Both the position numbers and the translations under genes were made by a program. Source: Phycisphaerales bacterium (lineage in GTDB: Bacteria; Planctomycetota; Phycisphaerae; Phycisphaerales; SM1A02). Taken from it: a stretch of 64,000 bases of DNA. The notes below the pieces were generated by a model. That model searched no databases. It was not told the origin of the DNA and worked only from the letters and a program-made list of their open reading frames with translations. Shown here piece by piece: positions 6,930 through 15,462 of this stretch. The stretch is from the NCBI GenBank assembly GCA_029268515.1, contig JAQWNP010000003.1, forward strand, positions 1 through 64,000, given 5' to 3'. The number at the start of each line of letters is the position of its first letter. Within the stretch, counting starts at the first letter, position 1.

Positions 6930-8885
6930 TTAGGCCTTGGCCAACTTCTTTGCGACGAGTGCTTCAGCCCCCCCTGCCGCGATGACCTCCTGTGGGACGG
7001 CACCTAGCGGGGTGAACTGATACGTCTGATCTTCGATCAAGATCGTTGCCTGGACAAAATCGATGGTTATTTCTGGCCCAATGACGGTTAGCGCCTTATT
7101 TTCCTGCTCCTGAGCACGAAACCAATCCACTAGCTCAGCGCAATCGAGCACGATAAAACCGTTATTGATGGCATTTCGCTTGTAGGTCTGGCTAAAAGAC
7201 GAGGCAATCACACACTGTATTCCGCCGGCTTGCAGGCTGATGACAGCCTGTTCACGGGAAGAACCGGTTCCAAAATTGCGTCCTGCAACAATAATGTCAC
7301 CCGGGCGAGCCATTTCGGCGAATCCTGGGTCATAGTTCGCCATTGCCGCAGCGGCCATTTCTTGCTCTGTCACATCATCGCGATAGGTGAGTTTTCCAGA
7401 ATAGATTCCATCGGTATTGAGGTTATCAATGTCCAACCAGAGTACGCGGCCAGACATCTTTACTGGAAAGCCCTCCGCCATCGTTGTGCTGCCGCCTCCA
7501 CTTGTGCGTGCACCGATCAACTTTGTTTGCGTACTTGCTTTTTGATCCACGTAGTTTCTTGGAGCGCAGATATGCCCAGCCAAAGCAGACGCGGCAACCA
7601 CAGCTGGGCTTGCAAGGTATGCCTGTGCATCGCGACTTCCCATCCGGCCCTTGAAGTTTCTGTTCGTAGCGCTGATGCCAATTTCACCGGCTTTTAATGT
7701 GCCTGCTCCGAGCCCAATACAAGTGCCACAGCCTGGCGGCAATGGAATCGCTCCAGCTTCAAGAAGCTGTTGCCAGTGCCCACTTTCACTGGCGGCCTCT
7801 TGGACATTCTTTGATGCGGCCGCGACATAAAATTCGACATCTTCAGCAACCTTCTTGCCAGCAACGATTGAAGCTGCTTCCTGGAGATCCTCAAGTCGCG
7901 CATTGACGCAGCTCAGTAAGTAGGCCTTGTTAATTTTTACTTGCTCTTGTTCGATCTCTGGCAAAGCTCGCATGACTTTCACATGGTCTGGTCCTGAAAC
8001 ATGTGGAATGACGGTAGAAAGATCGAGCTCTAGCTCTGTGGCGTAGTGAGCATCCGGGTCACTATCGAGCCTATCAGCCCACCAATGATCAACATCATCA
8101 CGGGTAAATCGTGGGCCCTTCTTGCCTGCTCGCCGCGCTAAATAGTCCGCTCGCTTATAGAGAGCCTCTCGCAAGACCTCGTCGAAGGGAAGCACGCCAG
8201 CTAAGGCGCCCCACTCTGTCGTCATATTGGCAATTGAGAGGCGCTGATCCATTGATAGCAAGGCGAGTCCATTACCAGTGAACTCAACGGCCATATTCAA
8301 AACTTCGTCGTTATTAAAGAGTCCACACAAAGCAATGATCACATCTTTACCAACCACCCCTGCCTGGAGCTCGCCGGTCAGTGTGACTTTCGCCATCTGC
8401 GGTACTTGCCACCATGTTTCTCCAGTGGCCCAAATAGCGGCCGCATCTGTTCGCACCACTGGTGTCCCCAATGCCGCCACACCACCGTATAGATTTGAAT
8501 GCGAATCTGAACCAACGACCATGCTGCCGGGAATAACGTATCCCTCTTCAACCATGACTTGATGACTAATGCCTGTACCGGCTGGATAGAAATCAATGTC
8601 GTGGGTCCGAGCAAACTTCTCGATCTTGGCATATTTTCCTAGATTCTCGGGCGTCGTGTTCTGGATATCGTGATCAATGGCGAATACCGGCTGTCGCGAA
8701 TTGAATACTTCGCTTACGCCGATGGAATCAAACTTAAGCATGACACCAGAGGTATTGTCATGGGTCATAATATGCTTGGGCGCTATACGTACAAAGTCCC
8801 CGGCATGAACAAGTTCTGGATAGTCCAGAACATGTTTCTGGACGATCTTCTCTACGAGTGTCTGTGATTTATTGTGAGTGCTCAT
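6930..8885 (-). CDS. Aconitate hydratase, single-chain Aquifex-type
   Basis: [4Fe-4S] hydro-lyase interconverting citrate, cis-aconitate and isocitrate. At 651 residues it is shorter than AcnA (~890) and matches the compact aconitase type known from Aquifex, also related to homoaconitase. The large domain has IMTHDNTSGVMLKF, AIDHD, GSDSHSNLYGGVAALG, and the cluster cysteines in LLSCVNARLEDL and PPGCGTCIGLG. TNRNFKGRMGS and ASPAVVAASALAGHI follow. The swivel domain (about 480-651) contains GRNFGTGSSREQA, the active-site serine/arginine loop. It is followed 142 bp later by the dehydrogenase gene, so citrate-to-2-oxoglutarate steps are encoded side by side. Homoaconitase is the main alternative; the citryl-CoA genes upstream favour aconitase. 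Confidence 0.87.
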   Translation of the reverse strand: MSTHNKSQTLVEKIVQKHVLDYPELVHAGDFVRIAPKHIMTHDNTSGVMLKFDSIGVSEVFNSRQPVFAIDHDIQNTTPENLGKYAKIEKFARTHDIDFYPAGTGISHQVMVEEGYVIPGSMVVGSDSHSNLYGGVAALGTPVVRTDAAAIWATGETWWQVPQMAKVTLTGELQAGVVGKDVIIALCGLFNNDEVLNMAVEFTGNGLALLSMDQRLSIANMTTEWGALAGVLPFDEVLREALYKRADYLARRAGKKGPRFTRDDVDHWWADRLDSDPDAHYATELELDLSTVIPHVSGPDHVKVMRALPEIEQEQVKINKAYLLSCVNARLEDLQEAASIVAGKKVAEDVEFYVAAASKNVQEAASESGHWQQLLEAGAIPLPPGCGTCIGLGAGTLKAGEIGISATNRNFKGRMGSRDAQAYLASPAVVAASALAGHICAPRNYVDQKASTQTKLIGARTSGGGSTTMAEGFPVKMSGRVLWLDIDNLNTDGIYSGKLTYRDDVTEQEMAAAAMANYDPGFAEMARPGDIIVAGRNFGTGSSREQAVISLQAGGIQCVIASSFSQTYKRNAINNGFIVLDCAELVDWFRAQEQENKALTVIGPEITIDFVQATILIEDQTYQFTPLGAVPQEVIAAGGAEALVAKKLAKA

Positions 8886-8918
8886 GATGCCATTTTACGC
8901 CCTGTTTCTAAAAAAGGT

Positions 8919-9488
8919 TCAGGAGCCTTTAAAGGGGCGAAGGTGGCACAGCAGCCAGATTGGCCAGAAGATCTGAACAAAGGCAGCCCCGAGAAGGCAT
9001 ACGATCCCAACTGCAATATGGAGTTCAATTGAGATAAACCGGAGCACAGCAAGAGACTCATAGTGGCCCGTAAATGGGATGAAGGTCCATAACAGCGCCA
9101 AGATGGCCCAGCCCCATGTCATGATGGCTCCACCGGGCCGGTCCACAATCAAGTGGATCGATCCTATCAGCAATAAGATTCCCAGCAGGGTTACGACACA
9201 GTAGACCATGAGCACGACCATCGGGCCCGGAAGCATTTCAAGCCCTCTATTGGCTCCATCAACTTTAGAGATGTCACCAGGGATAGAAACCTCATTGATA
9301 GTGATCGCCTCAAGCCCATGATTTAGTAGATCGCCAACTTGCGCTGTAGTGGTGTTTACCTCATCAGAAATATTCTTTATGGCTGTAGAGGCAATCACGC
9401 CAGCGATACCAGCGCTAATCTGAAGGATGGCCACCATGACTGAAATCCAGGCCATACGGACTCGCTTCGGCTGTGCGGTGTTTTTCAT
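8919..9488 (-). CDS. Unknown four-helix membrane protein
   Basis: 189 residues with four hydrophobic segments, near residues 13-35, 74-104, 117-137 and 150-180. The first loop (about 36-72, KNISDEVNTTTAQVGDLLNH...) is polar and probably extracytoplasmic. I recognise no family. The start overlaps the stop of the preceding membrane-protein gene (ATGA at 9488-9485), indicating translational coupling. The next gene, aconitase, ends its upstream side 33 bp away, so this gene lies inside the carbon cluster although nothing in its sequence suggests an enzyme. Confidence 0.7.
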   Translation of the reverse strand: MKNTAQPKRVRMAWISVMVAILQISAGIAGVIASTAIKNISDEVNTTTAQVGDLLNHGLEAITINEVSIPGDISKVDGANRGLEMLPGPMVVLMVYCVVTLLGILLLIGSIHLIVDRPGGAIMTWGWAILALLWTFIPFTGHYESLAVLRFISIELHIAVGIVCLLGAAFVQIFWPIWLLCHLRPFKGS

Positions 9489-10498
9489 GATGGCAGCATA
9501 TCGGCAGCAAGCGAAGCTGCCAGTTCCGGGCGGGCCTCAGGATGGGTCCAACGCTGCCAAAAGCATAAAAAATCAGGATCACTGATTGACCCGAAGCTCA
9601 TTTGCTTACATCCCGCTGGGCCGATCAGCTGAAGATAAACAGAAGCAAACCTATTCGGACATAGCTGGGCAGCTCTAATAATGGCGACTGAGTCTTCAGT
9701 ATTCCAGATCTGCCCGCTCGAACTGACTGTGAAACCCGGTCCCGCGATTAGGCCCTTCGAATCTCTTTGGAACTGTCGAACAAAACGGCGAACAGGTGGT
9801 AAAGGCAACAGTCCACTGATCAAGAAAACAAAACCAACCGCAAGACAGATTATTTGACCATACAGGAGCGCGAGGCCTAGAGCATTGGCGGCGAGAATCA
9901 ATGAGATCACGATATTTGAAATCTTACGCTTGGAGCTTGCAAGAACATGCTCTGGCTCAGGAAGGCCAGGCAACAGCGCGATGCTCCTTAGAGATTGAAT
10001 AAAAGCAAGATCAGCAATGACCTCAGGTCTTGAGGTTCCTTGTTGCTTAAAACCGGAGTCAAGAGCCGTGATTGTCGACTTTGCATGCTGGCTAGAGGAT
10101 GATCTTTGAGGCAAGTTCGCTTGTTGAATGACAGAAAGCAGGCCTGCAACGTATGTTTGCCTAAGGTGCTTTTTTGTATATCGACGCGATTTGAATTCCT
10201 TGAGAGCGAGGAACAAACAAAGCAGCGCAGCGAGTAAAACGAGAAATCCGACGATGCCATTTGATCGAGCGCCAAGACTCACCATAAGAAAAATAGCTAG
10301 AAGCAGAAGAAACAAAATGAGCACGACTTCGTGAGCTAACGTTTCGTGTCGACCAGGCAAAGGCAGCCACAGCGTCTTTGGCGACCACTCCAGAAAAGTT
10401 TCTTTATCAAGAGGCAATCGTCGCTCAGGAAAAAGCGGCCGAACAGACATGGCCACAGTCAGTAGCACAAAAGCTAGGGCGAAAATGAGCGAAGCCAT
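9485..10498 (-). CDS. Unknown membrane protein with a central cytoplasmic linker
   Basis: 337 residues. Hydrophobic segments lie near 1-17, 56-75, 79-97 and as a pair near 195-232, the last ending GLLPLPPVRRF. A polar stretch of about 95 residues (98-192) separates the pairs, and a soluble C-terminal domain of about 100 residues (GLIAGPGFTVSSSGQIWNTE...) follows, containing SVYLQLIGPAGCKQM and WQRWTHPEARPELAA. No family recognised. Start and upstream stop share bases (TAATG at 10500-10496), and the stop overlaps the next gene, so it is tightly coupled within a three-gene block with the HD-like gene. Confidence 0.7.
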   Translation of the reverse strand: MASLIFALAFVLLTVAMSVRPLFPERRLPLDKETFLEWSPKTLWLPLPGRHETLAHEVVLILFLLLLAIFLMVSLGARSNGIVGFLVLLAALLCLFLALKEFKSRRYTKKHLRQTYVAGLLSVIQQANLPQRSSSSQHAKSTITALDSGFKQQGTSRPEVIADLAFIQSLRSIALLPGLPEPEHVLASSKRKISNIVISLILAANALGLALLYGQIICLAVGFVFLISGLLPLPPVRRFVRQFQRDSKGLIAGPGFTVSSSGQIWNTEDSVAIIRAAQLCPNRFASVYLQLIGPAGCKQMSFGSISDPDFLCFWQRWTHPEARPELAASLAADMLPS

Positions 10499-11103
10499 TA
10501 CTTAGAGGCGGCCTGCTTGCCCAGGAACTTGGCGATATCAAAGTCAACAAAATCGGCGTGATGAAAGATGATTGATTCAATGGTCCGATCAACTTTGTCA
10601 CCTTCATGACTATGCGTGGCGACAATGTGCATGACCTCTGCAGGTATGCCGTGCTTGTAGCACATCGCGACGCCGGAAAACGGATGACGCAACATTTGGC
10701 CAAAGTGCCCTTTGACAATGTGGCCATCCTTATCGCGATCAAACTCAAGAGGCTTGCCGCAATCGGCAAGTAGCGAGCCAGCGATAAGGTGATCTCGATT
10801 GATTGGTATGTCGCAACTAAAAGCGCTCTCTAGTACATCTGCGATCGCGATGCACTGTCGGACACATGAGTTGAGATGAGCGATAAAAGTCATGTCGATG
10901 TCGCCAGCGAGGAGTGTGAATTTTACTTCCCTTAATTCGTCGAAGGTCCAACCACTCCCGCCGCAACCTGTCGTGATTGCTTCATTCCAGACTGCGGAAA
11001 CGCTGTCTCGCAGTGAGGTGTTTTGGATGTCCATTAAATTAGGAAAGAGCTCAGCAATTTGTGGGGTGGTGTACTTCATCTTTTCTGTTGTCGCTGACGT
11101 CAT
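10498..11103 (-). CDS. HD-domain-like protein with altered metal site
   Basis: 201 residues with an all-helical HD-phosphohydrolase pattern. An early histidine (FIAHLNSCVRQCIAIADVLE) is followed by RDHLIAGSLLADCGKPLEF, where HD proteins normally read LLHDIGK. Then come GHFGQMLRHPFSGVAMCYKHG and HIVATHSHEGDKVDRT, and finally FHHADFVDFDIAKF, which fits the distal Asp. The defining His of the HD doublet is Ala here (AD in place of HD), while the Asp and several other histidines remain. It may bind metal differently or be a non-catalytic regulator. The gene is placed between the citryl-CoA-lyase-like gene (86 bp upstream) and two membrane-protein genes to which it is coupled. GAGAAG precedes the ATG. 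Confidence 0.7.
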   Translation of the reverse strand: MTSATTEKMKYTTPQIAELFPNLMDIQNTSLRDSVSAVWNEAITTGCGGSGWTFDELREVKFTLLAGDIDMTFIAHLNSCVRQCIAIADVLESAFSCDIPINRDHLIAGSLLADCGKPLEFDRDKDGHIVKGHFGQMLRHPFSGVAMCYKHGIPAEVMHIVATHSHEGDKVDRTIESIIFHHADFVDFDIAKFLGKQAASK

Positions 11104-11189
11104 AAGATTTTCTTCTCGGTTGGTTATGGTTTTGATTTATTGTCACGATTGACAAAACGAAGGCGTGCAGTGTAGCTCTGGTTGGCTCA

Positions 11190-11957
11190 CTAAAGTGTTC
11201 TTGTCTTTGGGCCATCGTAGGTATGCGATTTTGGGTCAATACGCCGCATTGGTCGCATACGGTCTTGCTCCTCGGCAACATGGGCCAGAAGCCCTGGGGT
11301 CCGGGCAATCATGAAGAGGCCATTCATAATTTGTGGCTCGAAGCCCAGATCAGCAGTCACCGCTGCAATAGCACCATCTACATTCAGAGGCAGGGTCTTG
11401 CCTGAGCCAGCGAAGATCTCGGCGACGGCATCTGCTGCAGCCATATGTGAACCTGAGACCCCCGCTTCTTCAGCCAGCTCAAACAGTCGACTTGTGCGGG
11501 GGTCGTTGCTATGGACACGATGACCAAAGCCACTCATTCGCTTCCCTTTGGACTTGAGTTCATCCAAAAAGGCGCTTGCGGCTCCTACTAAATCACCATC
11601 TTTACCAGCGCGCTCAATAATTGAACTCAATTGTAGCGCGCAGTTGGTGATCGCGCCCCCGTGAAACTCATTGACACTCATGATTCCTGCCGCAACAGAG
11701 GCTGAGACAGTCGCTCCAGTGGAAGCGACTTGGCGAGCTGATTGCACAGAAGGTGGTGTCACGCCATGGTCAATACTCGAGACCAAGATGGCATCCATCA
11801 GTCGACCGACCTCATCACTGGGCATTTCTCCCCGAAGCACTAGGTAGACGGCCTGTCCGAATGTCACCCTCCCCATGAGATCAGCGATGTTATAGCCGCG
11901 GACTCGGACCTCATTGGGCTTGATTTCTGTAATTGCTGTCGGCCACGTGTCTGCCAT
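11190..11957 (-). CDS. Citryl-CoA lyase-like protein (short citrate-synthase fold)
   Basis: 255 residues, far shorter than citrate synthase (~430), lacking its N-terminal part and matching the stand-alone citryl-CoA lyase type (homologous to the C-terminal domain of ATP-citrate lyase). Family features are ITEIKPNEVRVRGYNIADLMG at the start (cut here to its role: substrate-side helix), ILVSSIDHGVTPPS, VNEFHGGAI with the first catalytic His, MSGFGHRVHSNDPR with the second, and LPLNVDGAIAAV with the catalytic Asp. The end MRPMRRIDPKSHTYDGP is typical. It lies 30 bp after the SucD-like subunit, so ligase and lyase together would split citrate into acetyl-CoA and oxaloacetate. Another 3-hydroxyacyl-CoA substrate is possible. 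AAAGGGTG precedes the ATG. Confidence 0.82.
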   Translation of the reverse strand: MADTWPTAITEIKPNEVRVRGYNIADLMGRVTFGQAVYLVLRGEMPSDEVGRLMDAILVSSIDHGVTPPSVQSARQVASTGATVSASVAAGIMSVNEFHGGAITNCALQLSSIIERAGKDGDLVGAASAFLDELKSKGKRMSGFGHRVHSNDPRTSRLFELAEEAGVSGSHMAAADAVAEIFAGSGKTLPLNVDGAIAAVTADLGFEPQIMNGLFMIARTPGLLAHVAEEQDRMRPMRRIDPKSHTYDGPKTRTL

Positions 11958-11987
11958 GAGTCACACCCTTTTTCAAATTGAATGAGT

Positions 11988-12908
11988 TTAGCTGGAGGCT
12001 GGTATACCCAATGCGGCGAGTGCTGCGGCGGGAAGGTCACCAAATCCGTCGACTACGGTCGCGCCAGCTGATGTCAGAGCCGCAACTTTGCCCGCATGTG
12101 TGCCGCGATTGCCTTCAATGATTGCCCCAGCATGACTAAACCGTGTGCCTTCGCGGGCTGCCTTGCCTCCAATGTAGGCGACCACCGGCTTTGTCACTCG
12201 TCCAGCAGCCATGAGTTCAGCAAGTTGCTCTTCTTGGGAACCACCAATCTCACCGAAGATCACAATTGCATCGGTTTCAGGATCGTCTTGAAACATCATG
12301 GCGACATCGGGGATGCGAAGGCCAAGTACTGAATCGCCTCCCACATGACAAATCGTGCTAATGCCGAGGCCTGCTCTGCTGAGGTAGTACCCACATGATG
12401 AAGACATGCCACCACTGCGCGATATCACGCCCACTGTTTTTCCTGGGATGGGTTCATTAAACCATTGGCGGGCAGACTCAGCGCGGCCGCCAATCATGCC
12501 AAGCACACCGCGACCAGGGCTAATCACGCCGAGTGTATTGGGGCCAATGAAATCAGCGCCGCAGATTTTTGCTTGCTTAGCGATAGCCATGGCATCCCAA
12601 ACCGGTATCCGGTCAGGTACAAGCATGATGCGTTTGATGCCACCTTGCATTGCTTCAATCGCAGCGGCTTTAACAAGCCGCGCCGGCACGAAGATGACTG
12701 AGACGTCAACACTTCCAACACACTCTGTCATTGCTGCGACTGAATCGAATACAGGCAGGCCCTCGACTTCTTGCCCGCCCTTTCCTGGCGTGCAGCCACC
12801 GATGATGTTGGTTCCAAATGATTTCATAAGCCGCGTGCGGGCTCGGCCCTCTCGCCCGGTAATGCCTTGCACGCACACTTTTTTATCTTTATCGATAATG
12901 ATCGCCAT
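11988..12908 (-). CDS. CoA-ligase alpha subunit, citryl-CoA synthetase small-subunit/SucD-like
   Basis: 306 residues in the SucD fold. VCVQGITGREGRARTRLMKS opens the CoA-binding Rossmann domain, with GGCTPGKGGQEVEGLPVFDS next. IGPNTLGVISPG and IVIFGEIGGSQEEQ are ligase signatures, and FSHAGAIIEGNRGT carries the phospho-histidine. VGVISRSGGMSSS resembles ATP-citrate lyase (SRSGGM) rather than succinyl-CoA synthetase (SRSGTL). It starts within the stop of the beta-subunit gene (TGATG), so the two are translated together in stoichiometry. Together with the lyase gene downstream this favours citryl-CoA synthetase; succinyl-CoA or malyl-CoA ligase is the alternative. Confidence 0.82.
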   Translation of the reverse strand: MAIIIDKDKKVCVQGITGREGRARTRLMKSFGTNIIGGCTPGKGGQEVEGLPVFDSVAAMTECVGSVDVSVIFVPARLVKAAAIEAMQGGIKRIMLVPDRIPVWDAMAIAKQAKICGADFIGPNTLGVISPGRGVLGMIGGRAESARQWFNEPIPGKTVGVISRSGGMSSSCGYYLSRAGLGISTICHVGGDSVLGLRIPDVAMMFQDDPETDAIVIFGEIGGSQEEQLAELMAAGRVTKPVVAYIGGKAAREGTRFSHAGAIIEGNRGTHAGKVAALTSAGATVVDGFGDLPAAALAALGIPASS

Positions 12909-14470
12909 CAGCTTCTTTTTGCCTCCGTGTCGATGCCCTCAATCGCCAAGTCTACAAAGAGGATTGGGCATCCCGCTCTCTGTAATTCGATCTCTAAGCC
13001 AATGAACTCCGAATCTTTTCCTGCCGCTTCATCTTCTGAAATGGCGAGTGTGATGCCATCTGAATTTAGATTCAACAGTCCCTCTCCAAATTCTGCAATG
13101 ACCTGTTTAGCTTTGTCGTTTATTGCATTTTGGTCAATCCAAATGCAGCCTCCATTGATCTGGAATTGCGTGGCGTTATTGGTTCCAACGAAGTCTGGGA
13201 CAGATCTCTTGAGTTTGTCTGAGCGTGCATTGGGGTTTCGTGATTCAACGAGTGTCGCGAAGCGTTGCGCACAGAAAGCTGGGGTATCATCCTTGCGGTA
13301 GCCTTCTATTGTTCCGGGGAGCGAATCGCAAGCTGACTCCAGAATCTCGACAGCTCGATCCTCTGCATTGCCACCGAGGCGAATGACCACTGGCATGGAG
13401 ACGTTCATCTCTTTGAATGCTTTGGCCAGGCCATAGGCAGAATGAAACTGTTCTTGACTTGCTACGCCGCTACCAGAGCCGAAGTAACCGATCAGGCCTG
13501 GCTGACTCAGTATGACCCGAGCCGCGCGATAAACTTTTGCTGCAGATGGATTGCCTGATGTATCAGTAAAGTTTGCCAAGGTGAAGCCCAGGCTTGATAC
13601 CGCATCCATAGACATCATTGAACCGCCGCCACCAGCGCCATGAAAGCCGATCAAGCCAAGTGTTGCCTCATGTCCATCGGTCGGCAGTTGAGCAAAGTAA
13701 AAAGTACCTCGATGATCTTCTTGCTCAATGCGATAAGCAATACGTTCTAGTTCAGTCGCGGGGTGATCTAATTCTCTGGCGATTTCAATGCCAAGTTCGT
13801 CGTGACGAAAAACGGCATAGTCGTCCACGGTGACGCGGCAGTCGGCGGCCACGACGTTGCCGTCTTTGGTTGTGACAAGGGGATTGATCTCAAGCGATCT
13901 TGCTTCAATCTTCTGAGCCATCTTTACCGCATTAACGATTGCATCAGCAATCTTCGCATGTGTTTCACTTGGAATAGCTGATCCTTTGAGCAGCTGCTCA
14001 AGCTCAGATCGGCTCACGCCAGTTTCGACATCAATAGCGAGTCGGGCGACCTGGTCGGCGCGTTCTTCGATGCCGGAGCCGCCATGCAGGTCCACCAATA
14101 AGACAGGTGCTCGCGTAGAGTCATCAATTGTGAGTGACACAAAGAGCTCTTGATCAATATCAATCAGCTCTTCAATGAGAACCTCTTGCACCGGGAAGTT
14201 GCCAAAGGACAGTGACAAGAGCTTCTTGGCAGCGTCCTTTGCTTCTTCGCTCGATTCAGCAAAGAGAATTCCTCCCTTCGCCTTGCGCCCAGTGATCCAT
14301 GCCTGGGCTTTAAGGATGACGCCTTTGCTAGTCATTGTGTTGAGTTGTTCGTACGCCTCTTGGGCTTCTTGAGGGCTCGTAATGACGTGACCTCTGGGCG
14401 TGCTGATGCCACCCTGGCTCAATAGGCTCTTTCCTTGATGTTCATGCAGACGTGCCACTGGGAACTCCAT
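12908..14470 (-). CDS. CoA-ligase beta subunit, citryl-CoA synthetase large-subunit-like, with C-terminal extension
   Basis: 520 residues from ATG 14470 (MEFPVARLHEHQGKSLL, the usual SucC start); the frame is open to an ATG at 14527 without better support. ATP-grasp residues include VILKAQAWITGRKAKGG and SLEINPLVTTKDGNVVAADC. The ligase domain has FHGAGGGGSMMSMDAV, LANFTDTSGNPSAAKVYRAA, GYFGSGSGVAS and MPVVIRLGGNAEDRAVEIL. SucC and CcsA proteins end near here (about 390-430), but this one continues for about 100 residues (QINGGCIWIDQNAIND ... CPILFVDLAIEGID), an added alpha/beta domain I do not recognise. First gene of the cluster; its stop overlaps the alpha-subunit start. Confidence 0.8.
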   Translation of the reverse strand: MEFPVARLHEHQGKSLLSQGGISTPRGHVITSPQEAQEAYEQLNTMTSKGVILKAQAWITGRKAKGGILFAESSEEAKDAAKKLLSLSFGNFPVQEVLIEELIDIDQELFVSLTIDDSTRAPVLLVDLHGGSGIEERADQVARLAIDVETGVSRSELEQLLKGSAIPSETHAKIADAIVNAVKMAQKIEARSLEINPLVTTKDGNVVAADCRVTVDDYAVFRHDELGIEIARELDHPATELERIAYRIEQEDHRGTFYFAQLPTDGHEATLGLIGFHGAGGGGSMMSMDAVSSLGFTLANFTDTSGNPSAAKVYRAARVILSQPGLIGYFGSGSGVASQEQFHSAYGLAKAFKEMNVSMPVVIRLGGNAEDRAVEILESACDSLPGTIEGYRKDDTPAFCAQRFATLVESRNPNARSDKLKRSVPDFVGTNNATQFQINGGCIWIDQNAINDKAKQVIAEFGEGLLNLNSDGITLAISEDEAAGKDSEFIGLEIELQRAGCPILFVDLAIEGIDTEAKRS

Positions 14471-14551
14471 TTCTGAAGAAACTGATATGAGCAAATTGCT
14501 CGGAAGGTTCGGATCGTATGGTCGCATGCAGATGCTGACAATAGGCTGCCA

Positions 14552-15379
14552 TCATCTGGAGGGAGGTTGTTCTTCCTGCAGGAAGGACTTGCTCCATCCA
14601 ATGCCAATACTTACCCCCATCAGGGAGCCAGCCACATAGTCCAGCGGCATTGGGTAGCTTAATGGCAGAAGGTCTTGCATGACAAAGGCATTTGAGAGCT
14701 GGGATGTGGGGCCGGCTTCTAGCCACCCCCATAAGGCGCCGAGAAATCCTGCTGCGCAGGGTGCCGCGAACAGCAGCACGGGTTGTACGCTAGGTGCCAC
14801 GAGTCGGCCCACCAGGCCCGCCAGGGTCGCGCCAATTGTCACGGCTGCCAGGGTTTGGCCATCTACGGGTATTTTTGCGACCAGCCAAACAATCGGCAGC
14901 ACAATCAGGCCACAGGCACAGCTTTGAAGTGCTTGATTGCTTTTGAATGGATCAGGCAGTGGCTCCCCAGCAAGCGGCTTGATCTCAGGGATCGGTCCAG
15001 AGCAGCGAAATACAATCACGCTCACAAGAAGTACCAAGCCAGTCCAAACGGCCAAAGAAATGACGACAGGGCCCAGTTTTCCATGGAAGGCGATCTCCTG
15101 AAGTGGTGCCAGGTTAAGGCTCAAAACGGCCAATCCAAAGCCGACCACAAAGAGGCCCATAGAGGCGTTGTATGCCCTGCCGACCAAGATGCCCAGAGCC
15201 GTGGCACATGCCAGGGCTAAAATGATGGTTGTTACGGCCAGGACTGGTGAATCAGCAGTCATGGCAATCGGCCCAAGTGATCCTGAAGCTTGCCTCATAA
15301 ATGGGGCTACAGCGACACAAATCAGGGCTGCGACAAGGAGTGACGCGGTAAAGAGTATTTGGCGTGGTAATGCGCTCAT
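14552..15379 (-). CDS. Unknown polytopic membrane protein
   Basis: About 275 residues from ATG 15379 (MSALPRQILFTASLL); the frame extends to an ATG at 15454 that nearly touches hutH, which seems less likely. Hydrophobic segments are at about 8-25, 45-62, 66-85, 102-128, 150-167, 173-195 and 203-225, suggesting six to seven helices. The last part (PLSYPMPLDYVAGSLMGVSIGIGW) is a further helix. Glycine-rich helices (IGATLAGLVGRLVAP) are seen but no family motif. It lies 81 bp upstream of the CoA-ligase beta gene on the same strand and may lead that transcript. It is divergent from hutH. Confidence 0.65.
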   Translation of the reverse strand: MSALPRQILFTASLLVAALICVAVAPFMRQASGSLGPIAMTADSPVLAVTTIILALACATALGILVGRAYNASMGLFVVGFGLAVLSLNLAPLQEIAFHGKLGPVVISLAVWTGLVLLVSVIVFRCSGPIPEIKPLAGEPLPDPFKSNQALQSCACGLIVLPIVWLVAKIPVDGQTLAAVTIGATLAGLVGRLVAPSVQPVLLFAAPCAAGFLGALWGWLEAGPTSQLSNAFVMQDLLPLSYPMPLDYVAGSLMGVSIGIGWSKSFLQEEQPPSR

Positions 15380-15462
15380 GATGAGGATGTTGGCAACTAT
15401 AGAGACCCGTGGCCGCCCTTGCGCTTTAGGTACCGGGTGATGCGAGGTTATCATCTAAGGCT

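Noticed and set aside
11190-11957. Calling the short protein citrate synthase or methylcitrate synthase
   Set aside because: It is about 175 residues too short and lacks the N-terminal half; sequence and neighbours fit citryl-CoA lyase better.
12406-13005. 199-codon plus-strand frame
   Set aside because: Lies antisense over the CoA-ligase subunit genes; a mirror of their codon bias.
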